From NCBI GenBank assembly GCA_013203595.1, contig JABMNT010000113.1, positions 1-33,563 on the forward strand: a DNA stretch of 33,563 nucleotides, written 5' to 3'. Position 1 is the first letter of the stretch, and the number at the start of each line of letters is the position of its first letter. A program made the position numbers and the translations under genes. The stretch comes from Rhodospirillales bacterium. GTDB taxonomy: Bacteria; Pseudomonadota; Alphaproteobacteria; Rhodospirillales; Casp-alpha2. The notes beneath the pieces are model-generated. The model was not told the DNA's origin. It saw only the letters and a list, made by a program, of their open reading frames with translations, and ran no database searches. Positions 1 through 9,103 of this stretch are shown one piece after another.

Positions 1-88
1 CGAAGAGTCCAAGCTAAGAGTCCAATCGAAGAGTCCAAGCTAAGAGTCCAATCGAAGAGTCCAAGCTAAGAGTCCAATCGAAGAGTCT
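1..88. repeat. 26-bp tandem repeat, three full copies plus a partial fourth
   Basis: Three identical 26-bp units (1-26, 27-52, 53-78) are followed by a 10-base partial copy that decays at its last base. Each unit is itself two 13-bp half-units, cgaagagtccaag and ctaagagtccaat, sharing the core aagagtcca. The array runs off the left edge, so its real copy number is unknown. There are no spacers, so it is not a CRISPR. It could be a variable-number repeat from replication slippage or the end of a longer intergenic array. Confidence 0.9.
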
Positions 89-181
89 AAATATATTGGG
101 TTCGTTTATCACGCAGGTTCGGACTATAAACGGTGCCCAGGCATCGGTCTGATAACAGCTGGAAACAGCCCTGCGTCAATG

Positions 182-210
182 TTGAACTGAAGTGTTTGTT
201 ATTGTATGGT
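182..210 (+). promoter_or_regulatory. candidate sigma70-type promoter for the kinase at 303
   Basis: TTGAAC (182-187) and TATGGT (205-210) are separated by 17 bases, roughly 90 bases before the proposed start. The match is modest, and such pairs occur by chance in AT-rich spacers. Nothing else was recognised between the repeat and the gene. Confidence 0.22.
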
Positions 211-302
211 GATTTGCGACCTGCAGATATAGGGCAACCAGCATTTGTTTCCCTTTAAAACGTGTTCCGGAAATTTTGGAATGTGCGCTTATTTTAGAGT
301 GA

Positions 303-2072
303 GTGGTGCAAGTGTTCAGGCTACTTCGTTATTTTTCCATCGCCAGCGCTGTCGGAATCGTCATTATGATGGCGTTTCTTATGGTTTTCTTTCGCCATTT
401 ATCCATTGAAGATCTGATCAGTGTGGGCGAGCGTCAGAACGAAATTCTGACGCGTTCAATCGGCAACCCGATCTGGAGCCGGTTTGGACCCTATTTAAGT
501 TCTGTCAACGAGGTGGAAAGCGGGTCGGATTTAGCCAGATCAAATACCCTGGAAATTGCCAAAAACCTGGCTGTTCAGTTAAAAGACCTTCCTGTTTTGA
601 GGGTGGATATCCTCAATCTCAAAGGAGACATTGTTTTTTCTACCACGCCAGGAAAAATTTTCAAAAACATCAGCGCGGATATTGATTTTATCGAGGCGCT
701 GTCGGGGCGCGTAAATTCCAGACTTGTCCCCTTGAACGGTGACGATGAATGGCATCCCTCTACCGAGGGGCAGAAAATTCTTTCAAGCTATTTACCCCTT
801 TATGACGATCAGAGACGTGTCGCAGGTGTGTTTCAGATATTCACTGATATCACGATACTTTTCGATGACATCGAGCATCATGTTATTCATGTGTTCCTTG
901 CTCTGATTGCGGCGTTAGGCCTGCTTTACGTGGTGTTGTATCAGGTTGTCCGGCGGGCGGATCAAACGATTAAGAAGCAGCACTTCGAATTGAAATCAAG
1001 TGAAACGGAACTGCGCGAGAGTGAAAAGCGCATCCGTGCGTTGGTTGATTCCGCTGCCGACGGGATCGTCACGTTCGACCAGTCAAATGTGATAAAATCT
1101 TACAATGCAGCGGCTAAGGGTATTTTTGGGCTGCTCGATACAGATGTTATCGGCAGGAATGTATCTGTTCTTATCGACCATGGCAGCGATCAGAAATTCC
1201 AGAATGAGTTAAAGTTAGTGTCCGAACAATATGAGCCGGGGGACACCAGCCATACTTTTGAAATTCAGGGCCTGAAAAAAGATGGTTCGGGCGTGCCATT
1301 GGAAGTGGCGCTTTCTGTATCAAGATACGAAGGCGTTACATTCTTCGCTGCGATTATGCGCGATATCAGCGAGCGTAAGAAACTTGATCAGTTGAAGAAC
1401 GAGTTTATTTCAACCGTCAGCCATGAACTGCGTACACCACTGACGTCTATAGCGGGCTCATTGGGGTTGATCGCAAGTGGTGCTTTGGGAAAACTGCCAA
1501 AAAAAGCAAACGAAATGGTTGAAATTGCCTACCGCAATTCAAGTCGACTGGATGAACTGATTAACGATATTCTGGACATCGATAAGCTTGAGTCAGGCAT
1601 GATGGTGTTTAATTTCCAATCCCTGGACATCTCCGAACTGGTAAGAAATGCTGTCACCAACAATCAGGGATACGCGGCCAGGCACGGGGCAAAATTCGTT
1701 CTCGCTGACCTTATGCCCGGGGTGATCGTGCGCGGCGATGAGAAACGTCTCACACAGGTGGTCGCGAACCTGCTGTCCAATGCGGCGAAGTTTTCGCCTG
1801 ACAGTACGGAGGTTAGTATAACTGTAACCAGTCACGGTGGTCTGGCACGGGTATCTGTCTCGGACCTTGGGGCAACAGTGCCCGAAGAATTTCGTGAGAA
1901 TATATTTGAAAAATTTTCTCAAGTGGACTCGTCTGATCGCCGGCAAACGGGTGGTTCGGGATTGGGCCTGAGTATCGCAAAATCCATTGTCGAAAAACAT
2001 GGCGGATCAATAAATCTGAATGCTGACGCGGCGGGCGGAAACACCTTCTTTTTCAATCTGCCAATGGCATAA
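303..2072 (+). CDS. membrane sensor histidine kinase with PAS domain
   Basis: This 589-residue protein should sense a signal in the periplasm or membrane and autophosphorylate on histidine. TM1 spans about residues 12-31 and TM2 about 194-216, with an extracytoplasmic sensor region of some 160 residues between them. A PAS domain follows (about 243-357), then the dimerisation/phosphoacceptor domain with SHELRTPL (His374) and an ATPase domain. The N box (N489, N493), F box (FEKF) and G2 box (GGSGLGL, 550-556) are present. The G1 box reads DLGATVP at 521-527, where DxGxGI is usual, so its second glycine is Thr525. There is no receiver domain. The start is GTG at 303 with only a weak ribosome binding site; GTG at 312 is an alternative. 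No response regulator is adjacent. Phosphorelay with the downstream hybrid kinases is possible but inferred. Confidence 0.88.
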   Translation: MVQVFRLLRYFSIASAVGIVIMMAFLMVFFRHLSIEDLISVGERQNEILTRSIGNPIWSRFGPYLSSVNEVESGSDLARSNTLEIAKNLAVQLKDLPVLRVDILNLKGDIVFSTTPGKIFKNISADIDFIEALSGRVNSRLVPLNGDDEWHPSTEGQKILSSYLPLYDDQRRVAGVFQIFTDITILFDDIEHHVIHVFLALIAALGLLYVVLYQVVRRADQTIKKQHFELKSSETELRESEKRIRALVDSAADGIVTFDQSNVIKSYNAAAKGIFGLLDTDVIGRNVSVLIDHGSDQKFQNELKLVSEQYEPGDTSHTFEIQGLKKDGSGVPLEVALSVSRYEGVTFFAAIMRDISERKKLDQLKNEFISTVSHELRTPLTSIAGSLGLIASGALGKLPKKANEMVEIAYRNSSRLDELINDILDIDKLESGMMVFNFQSLDISELVRNAVTNNQGYAARHGAKFVLADLMPGVIVRGDEKRLTQVVANLLSNAAKFSPDSTEVSITVTSHGGLARVSVSDLGATVPEEFRENIFEKFSQVDSSDRRQTGGSGLGLSIAKSIVEKHGGSINLNADAAGGNTFFFNLPMA

Positions 2073-2423
2073 TGACTGTCACAGCTCTGGCAGCCCCCTT
2101 CGCTACCACCTGAATAGGTGACGGCCGACAGGGCAGGGGCGGGATCAACAGATCCACTGGCCCGACCTGGTAGGCGTCAATCGAGGTCCGGTTTGCGGGG
2201 CCTTACCGGCCCGATCCGCTTGTCAAAGGCCCGAGCCGTTTTCGTTACGGTTGTTAACATGTCGAAATATCTTGAAACGTAACTCCCCGGTACTTTGTGG
2301 TAAAAAAGAAAATGAAACCGTAGTGATCACTTCGCTTCGATAGGAGTTGCTTAGGGTCAGCGGACAGATTTTACGCCCGCCTGAAGGCAGATGGGGCGGC
2401 CAAGGGTAAAACGGAGGTATGAC
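2073..2423. other. intergenic spacer without a recognised gene
   Basis: About 350 bases separate the first kinase from the binding-protein gene. The first half is GC-rich and the last 150 bases are AT-richer, as expected for a promoter region. I see no convincing open frame, strong terminator or clear -35/-10 pair. Confidence 0.5.
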
Positions 2424-3416
2424 ATGATGCGCCTGTTAAGTATGTTTCGCTCCTGTATCGGACGCAGCGTGGCGCCGGTTGTTATCCTGTCGGCCCTTGT
2501 CGGTGTCGCTTCGATCGCGGCTGCCGCCGTGCCTGAGTCGTCAAAACCGGTGCGCATCATCCTCAACAACTGGACCAGCCAGATCGTTTTGTCAAAGGCC
2601 CTGGGCGAAATCTACACACAGCGCGGCTATACAGTCGAATTTGTCACCCTGGAGACAAAACACCAGTGGAACCATCTGCACCGTGGCCTCGCGCATATTC
2701 AGGTTGAGGTGTGGGAAGGCACTATGGCCGATGACTATGAGCGGGTACGAAAATTCGGCAACATAATCGACGCCGGCAACCACAGCGCAACCACACGCGA
2801 AGAATGGTGGTACCCTACATACGTGGAAGAGGTTTGCCCGGGATTACCCGACTGGCGTGCATTGAAACGTTGTGCACAGCTGTTTGCCGATGATCCGGCC
2901 AGCAAGCTGGGGCGCTATGTGGCCGGGCCCTGGGAAAAACCCGAGCGCGCACGGGTCCGAGCGCTTGACCTGGGGTTCCGCGTTGATGTGGTCGAGAAGG
3001 CAGATGATTTATGGGTCGAACTTAAAAAAGCCGTAGCCAGCAAGAAACCGGTGGTGTTGTTCAACTGGAGTCCAAACTGGGTGGAAGACCGGTTCGACGG
3101 TAAGTTTGTTGAATTTCCTGATTATGACGCGCGTTGCGCCACCGATGCCTCCTGGGGTGTCAACAAGGACCGTACCTTTGATTGCGGCAACCCCAAGAAC
3201 GGCTGGCTGAAGAAGATCGCCTGGAAGGGACTGGATGATACCTGGCCCTGTGCGGCGGCCATTCTTCGAGATCTGGATTTCACCAATGCCATGATCAGTC
3301 ATCTGGCGGCGCTGGTTGACGCGGATGGTCTTACCCATGATCAGGCGGCGGCCAAGTGGGTGGCGGAAAACAAGCCCCTCTGGTCAAAACTGGGGCAGGC
3401 AACCTGTGCCGGGTAG
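2424..3416 (+). CDS. periplasmic glycine betaine/proline-type substrate-binding protein (OpuAC/ProX-like)
   Basis: This 330-residue exported protein resembles the OpuAC domain family that binds quaternary amines such as glycine betaine, choline or proline betaine. A signal peptide (about residues 1-34, ending SIAAAA) precedes a typical beginning of the mature fold with VRIILNNWTSQ. Tryptophans and aromatics such as WNHLH, WEG, EEWWYP and NWSPNW could form an aromatic cage, as is known for this family. The start at 2424 is chosen over the in-frame ATG at 2391 because GGAGG (2413-2417) sits six bases before it. No ABC ATPase or permease gene is nearby. The gene ends three bases before the next start (GTG 3420), so it is probably co-transcribed with the hybrid kinase. 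That arrangement suggests a ligand-presenting sensor subunit rather than a transporter part (inference). Confidence 0.85.
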   Translation: MMRLLSMFRSCIGRSVAPVVILSALVGVASIAAAAVPESSKPVRIILNNWTSQIVLSKALGEIYTQRGYTVEFVTLETKHQWNHLHRGLAHIQVEVWEGTMADDYERVRKFGNIIDAGNHSATTREEWWYPTYVEEVCPGLPDWRALKRCAQLFADDPASKLGRYVAGPWEKPERARVRALDLGFRVDVVEKADDLWVELKKAVASKKPVVLFNWSPNWVEDRFDGKFVEFPDYDARCATDASWGVNKDRTFDCGNPKNGWLKKIAWKGLDDTWPCAAAILRDLDFTNAMISHLAALVDADGLTHDQAAAKWVAENKPLWSKLGQATCAG

Positions 3417-3419
3417 ATT

Positions 3420-5987
3420 GTGCATGCGGGGCATACAGCAGCTGGTTCCGGGGCCCCATCCCCTGCGCCCGACAAAGTCTTTTCCTGTCGCCCTTTTTCA
3501 GGTGCGGGGGAACCGCCGGTGACCGGTACAAGCCCCAGGATTCCATTTCGGCGGCGCATCGCTTACAAGCAGGCCCGCGATGTGGTGCTGATCGCATTCA
3601 CCGTGGGATTCCTGCTGAGCCTGGTGCAGGTTTACTTCGATTTTCGTACAGAGGCACAGTCGTTCGACGATACCATTAAACAGGTTGTGAATACGGTACA
3701 TCAACCGGCGGCGCGGGCGGCCTACAATCTGGAAGTGGAGCTGGCTGAAGAAGTGGCCCGCGGCCTGTTCGAGTTCCGCTCGATCATTGAGGTCAGTATC
3801 CACGACAGCATCGGCACCGAGTTGACCCATCAGCTCCGCTCTGATCTGAGGGCCGGTTCCAGTCAGGCATTGGCGCATTTGAGGTGGATTTCGGAAGCCG
3901 TGTTTGGCGGCAAACGGACGCATGAGATTACCCTGAAATTCGCCGAAGACACCTCTGTCGTTACCGGTTTCATACGTGTGATAACGGACCCGCATGTGAT
4001 GGCCATTGACTTTTTTGAGCGGTCTTTCGTTGTTCTGACTCTGGGTCTTGTCCTCGCCCTGATTTTGGCAGCTCTTCTGAGTGTGGTGTTTTATTTTTTA
4101 CTGGCAAAACCCCTGTCTGAGATGTCCAAGGTACTTTCCAATGCCGATCCAAACCAGCCCGAACTGACGCGCCTGCGTGCGCCGGAACGAAACCGTGATG
4201 ATGAAATTGATATTCTGGCGGAATCAGTGAATTCCCTGCTGCGGGTTATTGGCCAGCGAAACCTGGAGCGCGATGAAGCCGAGCGTGCGCTGATCGAAAC
4301 GAGTCAGTCTCTGGAGATCACGGTCAAGATAAGAACCGCTGAATTGGAGGCGACGGTACTGGCTGCCGAAGCGGCCAACCTGGCCAAGTCGAATTTCCTG
4401 TCAACCATGAGCCACGAAATCCGCACGCCCCTGAACGGGGTTCTGGGGCTGGCTCAACTGTTGACGGATACGGATCTGGATAAAAACCAGCAGCAAAAGG
4501 TTGATACCATACTTTCATCGGGCCAGACCCTGTTGGCCATTATCAACGATGTTCTCGACATGAGCAAAATTGAGGCGGGTGGTATTGAGCTTGAGCACAG
4601 CGCGTTCAGTCTTGGCGGTCTGATTTCGACGGTTACAACCCCGTTTCAAAGCCTGGCCGACGACAAGGGGCTTCGGCTGCTTGTAAAGGATGACGTGGGC
4701 GGCCTCGCCCTCAAGGGTGACCCGCTTCGGCTGCGGCAGATTTTGTGGAACCTGTTGAGCAACGCCATCAAGTTCACCGACGAGGGGAGCGTTACCCTCG
4801 CCATTGAGCAGCGCAATGATGGCGCTGGCCTGGTGTCTCTTGAAAAGGCCCATGTGCTGCATTTTGCCATCAGTGATTCCGGCGCCGGCATCGCGCCAGA
4901 CCGGCTGGATGCTATTTTTGACGCCTTCACCCAGGAAGACAGTACGATCACCCGCAAACATGGGGGCTCCGGTCTGGGGCTTTCCATTGTCAAACAACTG
5001 ACGGAATTGATGGGCGGTACCATCACCGCCGAAAGTCGGCTGGGAGAGGGGGCCACGTTCAATGTTTATCTTCCCTTCGATGGGACGACCGGGCAAGAAG
5101 CCGAAGCCATTTCCATGCGTAAAGCCTTCGACAGGGGCGATAGGGCGGAACCGCTGAACGTCCTGATTGCCGAGGACAATGAAGTCAACGCCCTGATCGC
5201 CAAATCGTTCCTGGAAAAATTCGGGCACCGGGTCAAACATGTGGAAAACGGCAAGCTGGCGGTTGCCGCAGCTGCAGAAGGCTGGGCCGATCTAATTTTG
5301 ATGGACGTGCATATGCCGGAGATGAACGGCATTGATGCGACCAAAGCGATCCGGCAAACAGCGTCAGGCACGTCTATTCCCATTGTCGGCCTAACCGCGG
5401 AGGCCTTCGCGGAAAGACACGTTTTGTTCAGAGACGCGGGAATGAACGGCGTCCTGACCAAGCCGTTTACGGAGCAGCAACTGGCTGACACGCTGGCCAC
5501 ACACAGGTCCATTGTCGGGCGAAGCGAACGGTATAATGCGGAGTTGCCTGTTGGCTTGGACAGTCCTTCCGTGCCGTCAGTTGTCGGAAAACCGGTCGAT
5601 AAAGGCGCGCCCGGTGAAAAGGGTTCGGATGCGGACAAGCCAGTGGTCGGTGATGAAATAAAACTGGATGAGTTTCGCCAGCAACTGGGCCAGGAAACGG
5701 TTTCGATTCTGTTAAACGAAGCGCAAACATCCCTGCAAACGCGCCTGACCGAATTGAAGCAAAGTGTGCGGGATGAAAATTCGACACATATTCGTGAAGC
5801 CGCCCATTCCATAAAAGGCGCCTCCGGGTCCTTATTTGCGGTGCAGGTTGCTGATCTGGCGGCGCAGATCGAACATCGATCGGAAGATCTGGGGTTCGTT
5901 CAGAAAACCCTGCCGGATTTTGAAATCGCAGCGCAGGATGCCCTGGAATGGTGGCGCCAGCAGGCGCTACACCATCCTGACGAATAA
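3420..5987 (+). CDS. membrane hybrid histidine kinase (HisKA-HATPase-REC-HPt)
   Basis: This tripartite phosphorelay kinase has up to 855 residues. TM1 is at about 54-73 and TM2 at about 203-228, enclosing a periplasmic region of about 130 residues that could contact the upstream binding protein. A HAMP-like linker and coiled coil follow, then SHEIRTPL with His332, N box N444/N448, G1 DSGAG (486-490) and G2 GGSGLG (515-520). The receiver has the LMDVHMP motif with Asp629 as acceptor and Lys681. The C-terminal HPt has AHSIKG with His796. The GTG at 3420 starts three bases after the previous stop. The first 33 residues are Pro/Ala-rich and non-conserved in appearance, so GTG 3519 is a possible true start. 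From the kinase domain on, it is closely similar to the next gene. Its final output regulator is not in the window. Confidence 0.9.
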   Translation: MHAGHTAAGSGAPSPAPDKVFSCRPFSGAGEPPVTGTSPRIPFRRRIAYKQARDVVLIAFTVGFLLSLVQVYFDFRTEAQSFDDTIKQVVNTVHQPAARAAYNLEVELAEEVARGLFEFRSIIEVSIHDSIGTELTHQLRSDLRAGSSQALAHLRWISEAVFGGKRTHEITLKFAEDTSVVTGFIRVITDPHVMAIDFFERSFVVLTLGLVLALILAALLSVVFYFLLAKPLSEMSKVLSNADPNQPELTRLRAPERNRDDEIDILAESVNSLLRVIGQRNLERDEAERALIETSQSLEITVKIRTAELEATVLAAEAANLAKSNFLSTMSHEIRTPLNGVLGLAQLLTDTDLDKNQQQKVDTILSSGQTLLAIINDVLDMSKIEAGGIELEHSAFSLGGLISTVTTPFQSLADDKGLRLLVKDDVGGLALKGDPLRLRQILWNLLSNAIKFTDEGSVTLAIEQRNDGAGLVSLEKAHVLHFAISDSGAGIAPDRLDAIFDAFTQEDSTITRKHGGSGLGLSIVKQLTELMGGTITAESRLGEGATFNVYLPFDGTTGQEAEAISMRKAFDRGDRAEPLNVLIAEDNEVNALIAKSFLEKFGHRVKHVENGKLAVAAAAEGWADLILMDVHMPEMNGIDATKAIRQTASGTSIPIVGLTAEAFAERHVLFRDAGMNGVLTKPFTEQQLADTLATHRSIVGRSERYNAELPVGLDSPSVPSVVGKPVDKGAPGEKGSDADKPVVGDEIKLDEFRQQLGQETVSILLNEAQTSLQTRLTELKQSVRDENSTHIREAAHSIKGASGSLFAVQVADLAAQIEHRSEDLGFVQKTLPDFEIAAQDALEWWRQQALHHPDE

Positions 5988-6131
5988 CTCCATATTGATT
6001 TGGGTGATTAAAACAGAAGAATTACATTAATACTTCGTAGGTTAACGATCGTTGAATTTGTGGTCTTCGCCGGATTCCGGTCGGGTGTTTACGGTTAGCT
6101 ATTTGTCGAATTAAAAGGATCGGTTCTTATT

Positions 6132-8486
6132 GTGAATAAGTGGGAACATTTTGCCAAGCTCATAGATGGTTGGTTCTGGGAAACCGATAAAGATAATAAA
6201 TTCATCTATATGAGCGAAAGTATAGAAGCGATTACCGGAAAATCACCTGAATGGCATTACGGAAAATCGCGCACGGACTGGCGTTTGGAAGGAGTTTTGG
6301 AAGAAGACTTTAATCAACATCTGGAGGATCTGAAAAACCGTCTCCCTTTTTATGATTTTACCTTTTACCGAAATTACCCGGCCGGTATTTGCTGGATGGC
6401 GGTTAGTGGTGAGCCCGTTTATGATGAAGTCGGTGATTTTTCTGGATACCGCGGCGTTACGCGAGACATAACTTCGAAAGTGTTATTGTCTGAAGAGGCT
6501 GTCCGTTCAAAATCCCAGCTGCTTTCGGCACTTGAAATTATGGATGAAGGGTTCGTTTACTTCGACGCCGACGATCGCCTGGTTCTCTGCAATGAAAAAT
6601 ACCGTGAATATTATCCAATAACCCGGCACCTGATGAAGCCTGGTGTGAAATTTGAAGAGCTTATTCGCGAAAGTGCTTTGAAAGGTCAGCATCTGGCAGC
6701 TGAAGGCCGCGTTGAAGCATGGGTTGCGGAACGCATGGCATCACATCGGGGAGGTAATCAGGTTGTTGACCAGCAATTGGCTGATGGGCGGTGGTTGCGG
6801 GTCGCCGAGCGCAAAATGCCGGATGGTGGGATCGTCGGCATGCGGGTTGATATTACGCCACTGAAAATGGCCCAGGAAAACGCCGAGGCTGCCAACCTCG
6901 CCAAATCAAACTTTCTGGCGACCATGAGTCATGAAATCCGCACCCCCCTGAATGGAGTCCTGGGCCTGGCTCAACTGTTGACGGATACCGATCTGGATAA
7001 GAATCAGAGGCAGAAAGTTGACACCATTCTTTCTTCCAGTCAGACGCTTCTGGCGATTATCAATGATGTGCTGGATATGAGTAAAATTGAGGCCGGTGCC
7101 ATTGAACTTGAAAACAGCGCCTTCAATCTGGGCGTTTTGATTTCAACAATCACCACCCCTTTCCAAAGTCTAGCCGATGACCGGGGGCTGAAATTAATTG
7201 TGAAGAATAACACAGGCAGGCCGACGATTAAGGGCGACCCGGTCCGCTTGCGTCAGATTCTATGGAATTTGCTGAGCAATGCCATCAAGTTCACCGAGCA
7301 AGGCAGTGTCACACTGACCATCCGGAAGGTCACAAATAGGGAGGACCCTGAGGTAAACGACAAGGCGAACAGATTCCATTTCTCCGTTCGCGATACAGGG
7401 GCAGGGATCGCCGCTGACCGTCTTGAAGCGATCTTTGATGCGTTTACACAGGAAGACAATACAATCACCCGCAAGCACGGCGGCACCGGCCTCGGTCTTT
7501 CCATCGTCAAACAGCTGAGCGAACTCATGGGCGGGGCCATCAGCGCCGAAAGCCGCCTTGGCGAAGGCACCGATTTTCATGTCTGTCTGCCTTTCGATCC
7601 GGCGACCAAAGAAGAAATTGCTGCGGTTTCCCTGCGTAATGTCGGTGGAGGAAGTAACCGGAGCGAACCGTTGAATGTGTTGGTTGCCGAAGACAATGAG
7701 GTGAATGCGGTGATTGTACGCGCCTTTCTTGAAAAATTTGGCCACACCACCAGACTTGTGGAAAACGGCAGGCAGGCTGTCGTTGCTGCCAGGGAGGGAT
7801 GGGCCGATCTGATTTTAATGGATGTCCATATGCCTGAGATGAACGGTATCGATGCGACCAGGGAGATTCGCCTGACCGAAGAGGGGGAGCGGATACCCAT
7901 TGTTGGGTTAACCGCAGAAGCGTTCACCGAACGCCACAGCCAGTTTAAAAAAGCTGGAATGAACGGGGTTTTAACGAAACCATTTACCGAACAACACCTG
8001 GCGGACGCGATTGCCACATATCGCATTCTTGAAAATCATGGACCTGGCAGTGAAGAAAATCGGGCAGGTGCCATAGCCCCTAATAATTCTTCCGGACAAT
8101 CGCCAGGCGGTGCTGACCAAGCCATTGATCCTTCAGAGAATTCCATTTCGCTTCCTCAGGTGGGAGACGCCGGAAAGTTGCAGGAATTGTGCGAGCAACT
8201 TGGACCGGAAACCGTTTCAATTCTTCTAAACGAAGCGCAAATGTCCCTGCAGGCGCACCTGACAGAATTAAGGCAAAGTGTACGGGATGAAAATTCCACG
8301 CATATCCGCGAAGTCGCCCATTCCATAAAAGGCGCCTCCGGGTCCTTATTTGCCGTGCAGATTGCCGATCTGGCGGCGCAGATCGAACAGCGATCGGAAG
8401 ATCTGGGGTTCGTTCAGCAAATCCTGCCGGAATTTGAATCGGCAGCGCAGGATGCGCTGGGCTGGTGGCGCCAGCAATCCAACTGA
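6132..8486 (+). CDS. soluble PAS-containing hybrid histidine kinase (PAS-PAS-HisKA-HATPase-REC-HPt)
   Basis: This 784-residue kinase has no membrane segment. Two PAS-type sensor domains occupy about residues 5-115 and 130-245. The second has the form seen in PAS-7-type sensors (ALEIMDEGFVYFDADDRLVLCN). The transmitter follows: SHEIRTPL with His267, N box N379/N383, G1 DTGAG (421-425), G2 GGTGLG (450-455). The receiver has acceptor Asp564 and Lys616, and the HPt has His730. The start is GTG 6132 with AAAGGAT about a dozen bases upstream. From about residue 250 to the end it is a paralogue of the preceding gene, so the pair share a transmitter but differ in input: membrane/periplasmic versus cytoplasmic PAS. 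They lie 144 bases apart and may be one transcription unit. Confidence 0.9.
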   Translation: MNKWEHFAKLIDGWFWETDKDNKFIYMSESIEAITGKSPEWHYGKSRTDWRLEGVLEEDFNQHLEDLKNRLPFYDFTFYRNYPAGICWMAVSGEPVYDEVGDFSGYRGVTRDITSKVLLSEEAVRSKSQLLSALEIMDEGFVYFDADDRLVLCNEKYREYYPITRHLMKPGVKFEELIRESALKGQHLAAEGRVEAWVAERMASHRGGNQVVDQQLADGRWLRVAERKMPDGGIVGMRVDITPLKMAQENAEAANLAKSNFLATMSHEIRTPLNGVLGLAQLLTDTDLDKNQRQKVDTILSSSQTLLAIINDVLDMSKIEAGAIELENSAFNLGVLISTITTPFQSLADDRGLKLIVKNNTGRPTIKGDPVRLRQILWNLLSNAIKFTEQGSVTLTIRKVTNREDPEVNDKANRFHFSVRDTGAGIAADRLEAIFDAFTQEDNTITRKHGGTGLGLSIVKQLSELMGGAISAESRLGEGTDFHVCLPFDPATKEEIAAVSLRNVGGGSNRSEPLNVLVAEDNEVNAVIVRAFLEKFGHTTRLVENGRQAVVAAREGWADLILMDVHMPEMNGIDATREIRLTEEGERIPIVGLTAEAFTERHSQFKKAGMNGVLTKPFTEQHLADAIATYRILENHGPGSEENRAGAIAPNNSSGQSPGGADQAIDPSENSISLPQVGDAGKLQELCEQLGPETVSILLNEAQMSLQAHLTELRQSVRDENSTHIREVAHSIKGASGSLFAVQIADLAAQIEQRSEDLGFVQQILPEFESAAQDALGWWRQQSN

Positions 8487-8695
8487 ATCCCGCCGTATTG
8501 TAGAGCCAGCCGGTTCTCTGTGGCGAGATGGCTTATTATTCTGACTTACCGAGCCTAGCCGGATATTGAGGCTACTGTAGCAGAGCGGGCCACCGTCTCG
8601 CTGCAATTGGACATTGTAAGTAATTGTGCCTAAGCTCATTTAATAGCTATTCTTATCCTTACAAAAAGACAAATAGACGAAAACGGGACGAATTC

Positions 8696-9103
8696 ATGAC
8701 AACGGCAGTCAGCCAGAAATACAATCTTGTTTCTGCTGCTTTTGCTTTTGTGTTGTGGGGGGCCTGGGCTTCTGCTGTGAACGGAGAAAACGGTCTCAGT
8801 GGCCGTATTTTCGCTGGCCTGTCACAAGGGGCGGCGAGTTTTATCATCACCTTGCTGATGGTTAGATTGCTGGTTTTTGTAAATGGTAAGATTTCGTTCC
8901 TTGCCGCTTCCGAAACCGTTTCCAGTATTTTTACAGTCCTGATCACCGGCAGCTTTTTGACCCTGGTTCACCTCACCGCCCATACGCCGAATATCGGGCT
9001 GACAATTTTTCCGGCGATCACTGTCGCCTTTCTGTATTGCCTGTATACCGCTCATACAAGGTTACGCCAGGATGCGTCGAAAAAATTGAGAGGGCGAATA
9101 TGA
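8696..9103 (+). CDS. small four-helix membrane protein of unknown function
   Basis: This 135-residue hydrophobic protein has about four predicted membrane segments (near residues 10-30, 40-62, 72-92, 100-118) and a basic C-terminus. I do not recognise a family. ATG 8696 is preferred to an upstream in-frame GTG at 8624, because the intervening 24 residues are polar and low in likelihood and a GGGACG purine stretch lies just upstream. Its TGA overlaps the next ATG (ATGA at 9100), so it is translationally coupled to a lipid-synthesis operon. It may assist or anchor that pathway (inference only). Confidence 0.72.
   Translation: MTTAVSQKYNLVSAAFAFVLWGAWASAVNGENGLSGRIFAGLSQGAASFIITLLMVRLLVFVNGKISFLAASETVSSIFTVLITGSFLTLVHLTAHTPNIGLTIFPAITVAFLYCLYTAHTRLRQDASKKLRGRI

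Noticed and set aside
1-88. CRISPR array
   Set aside because: The repeats are directly contiguous with no unique spacers and no cas genes are present.
2391-2423. upstream start for the binding-protein gene
   Set aside because: It would put basic residues before the signal peptide and ignore the well-placed GGAGG before 2424.
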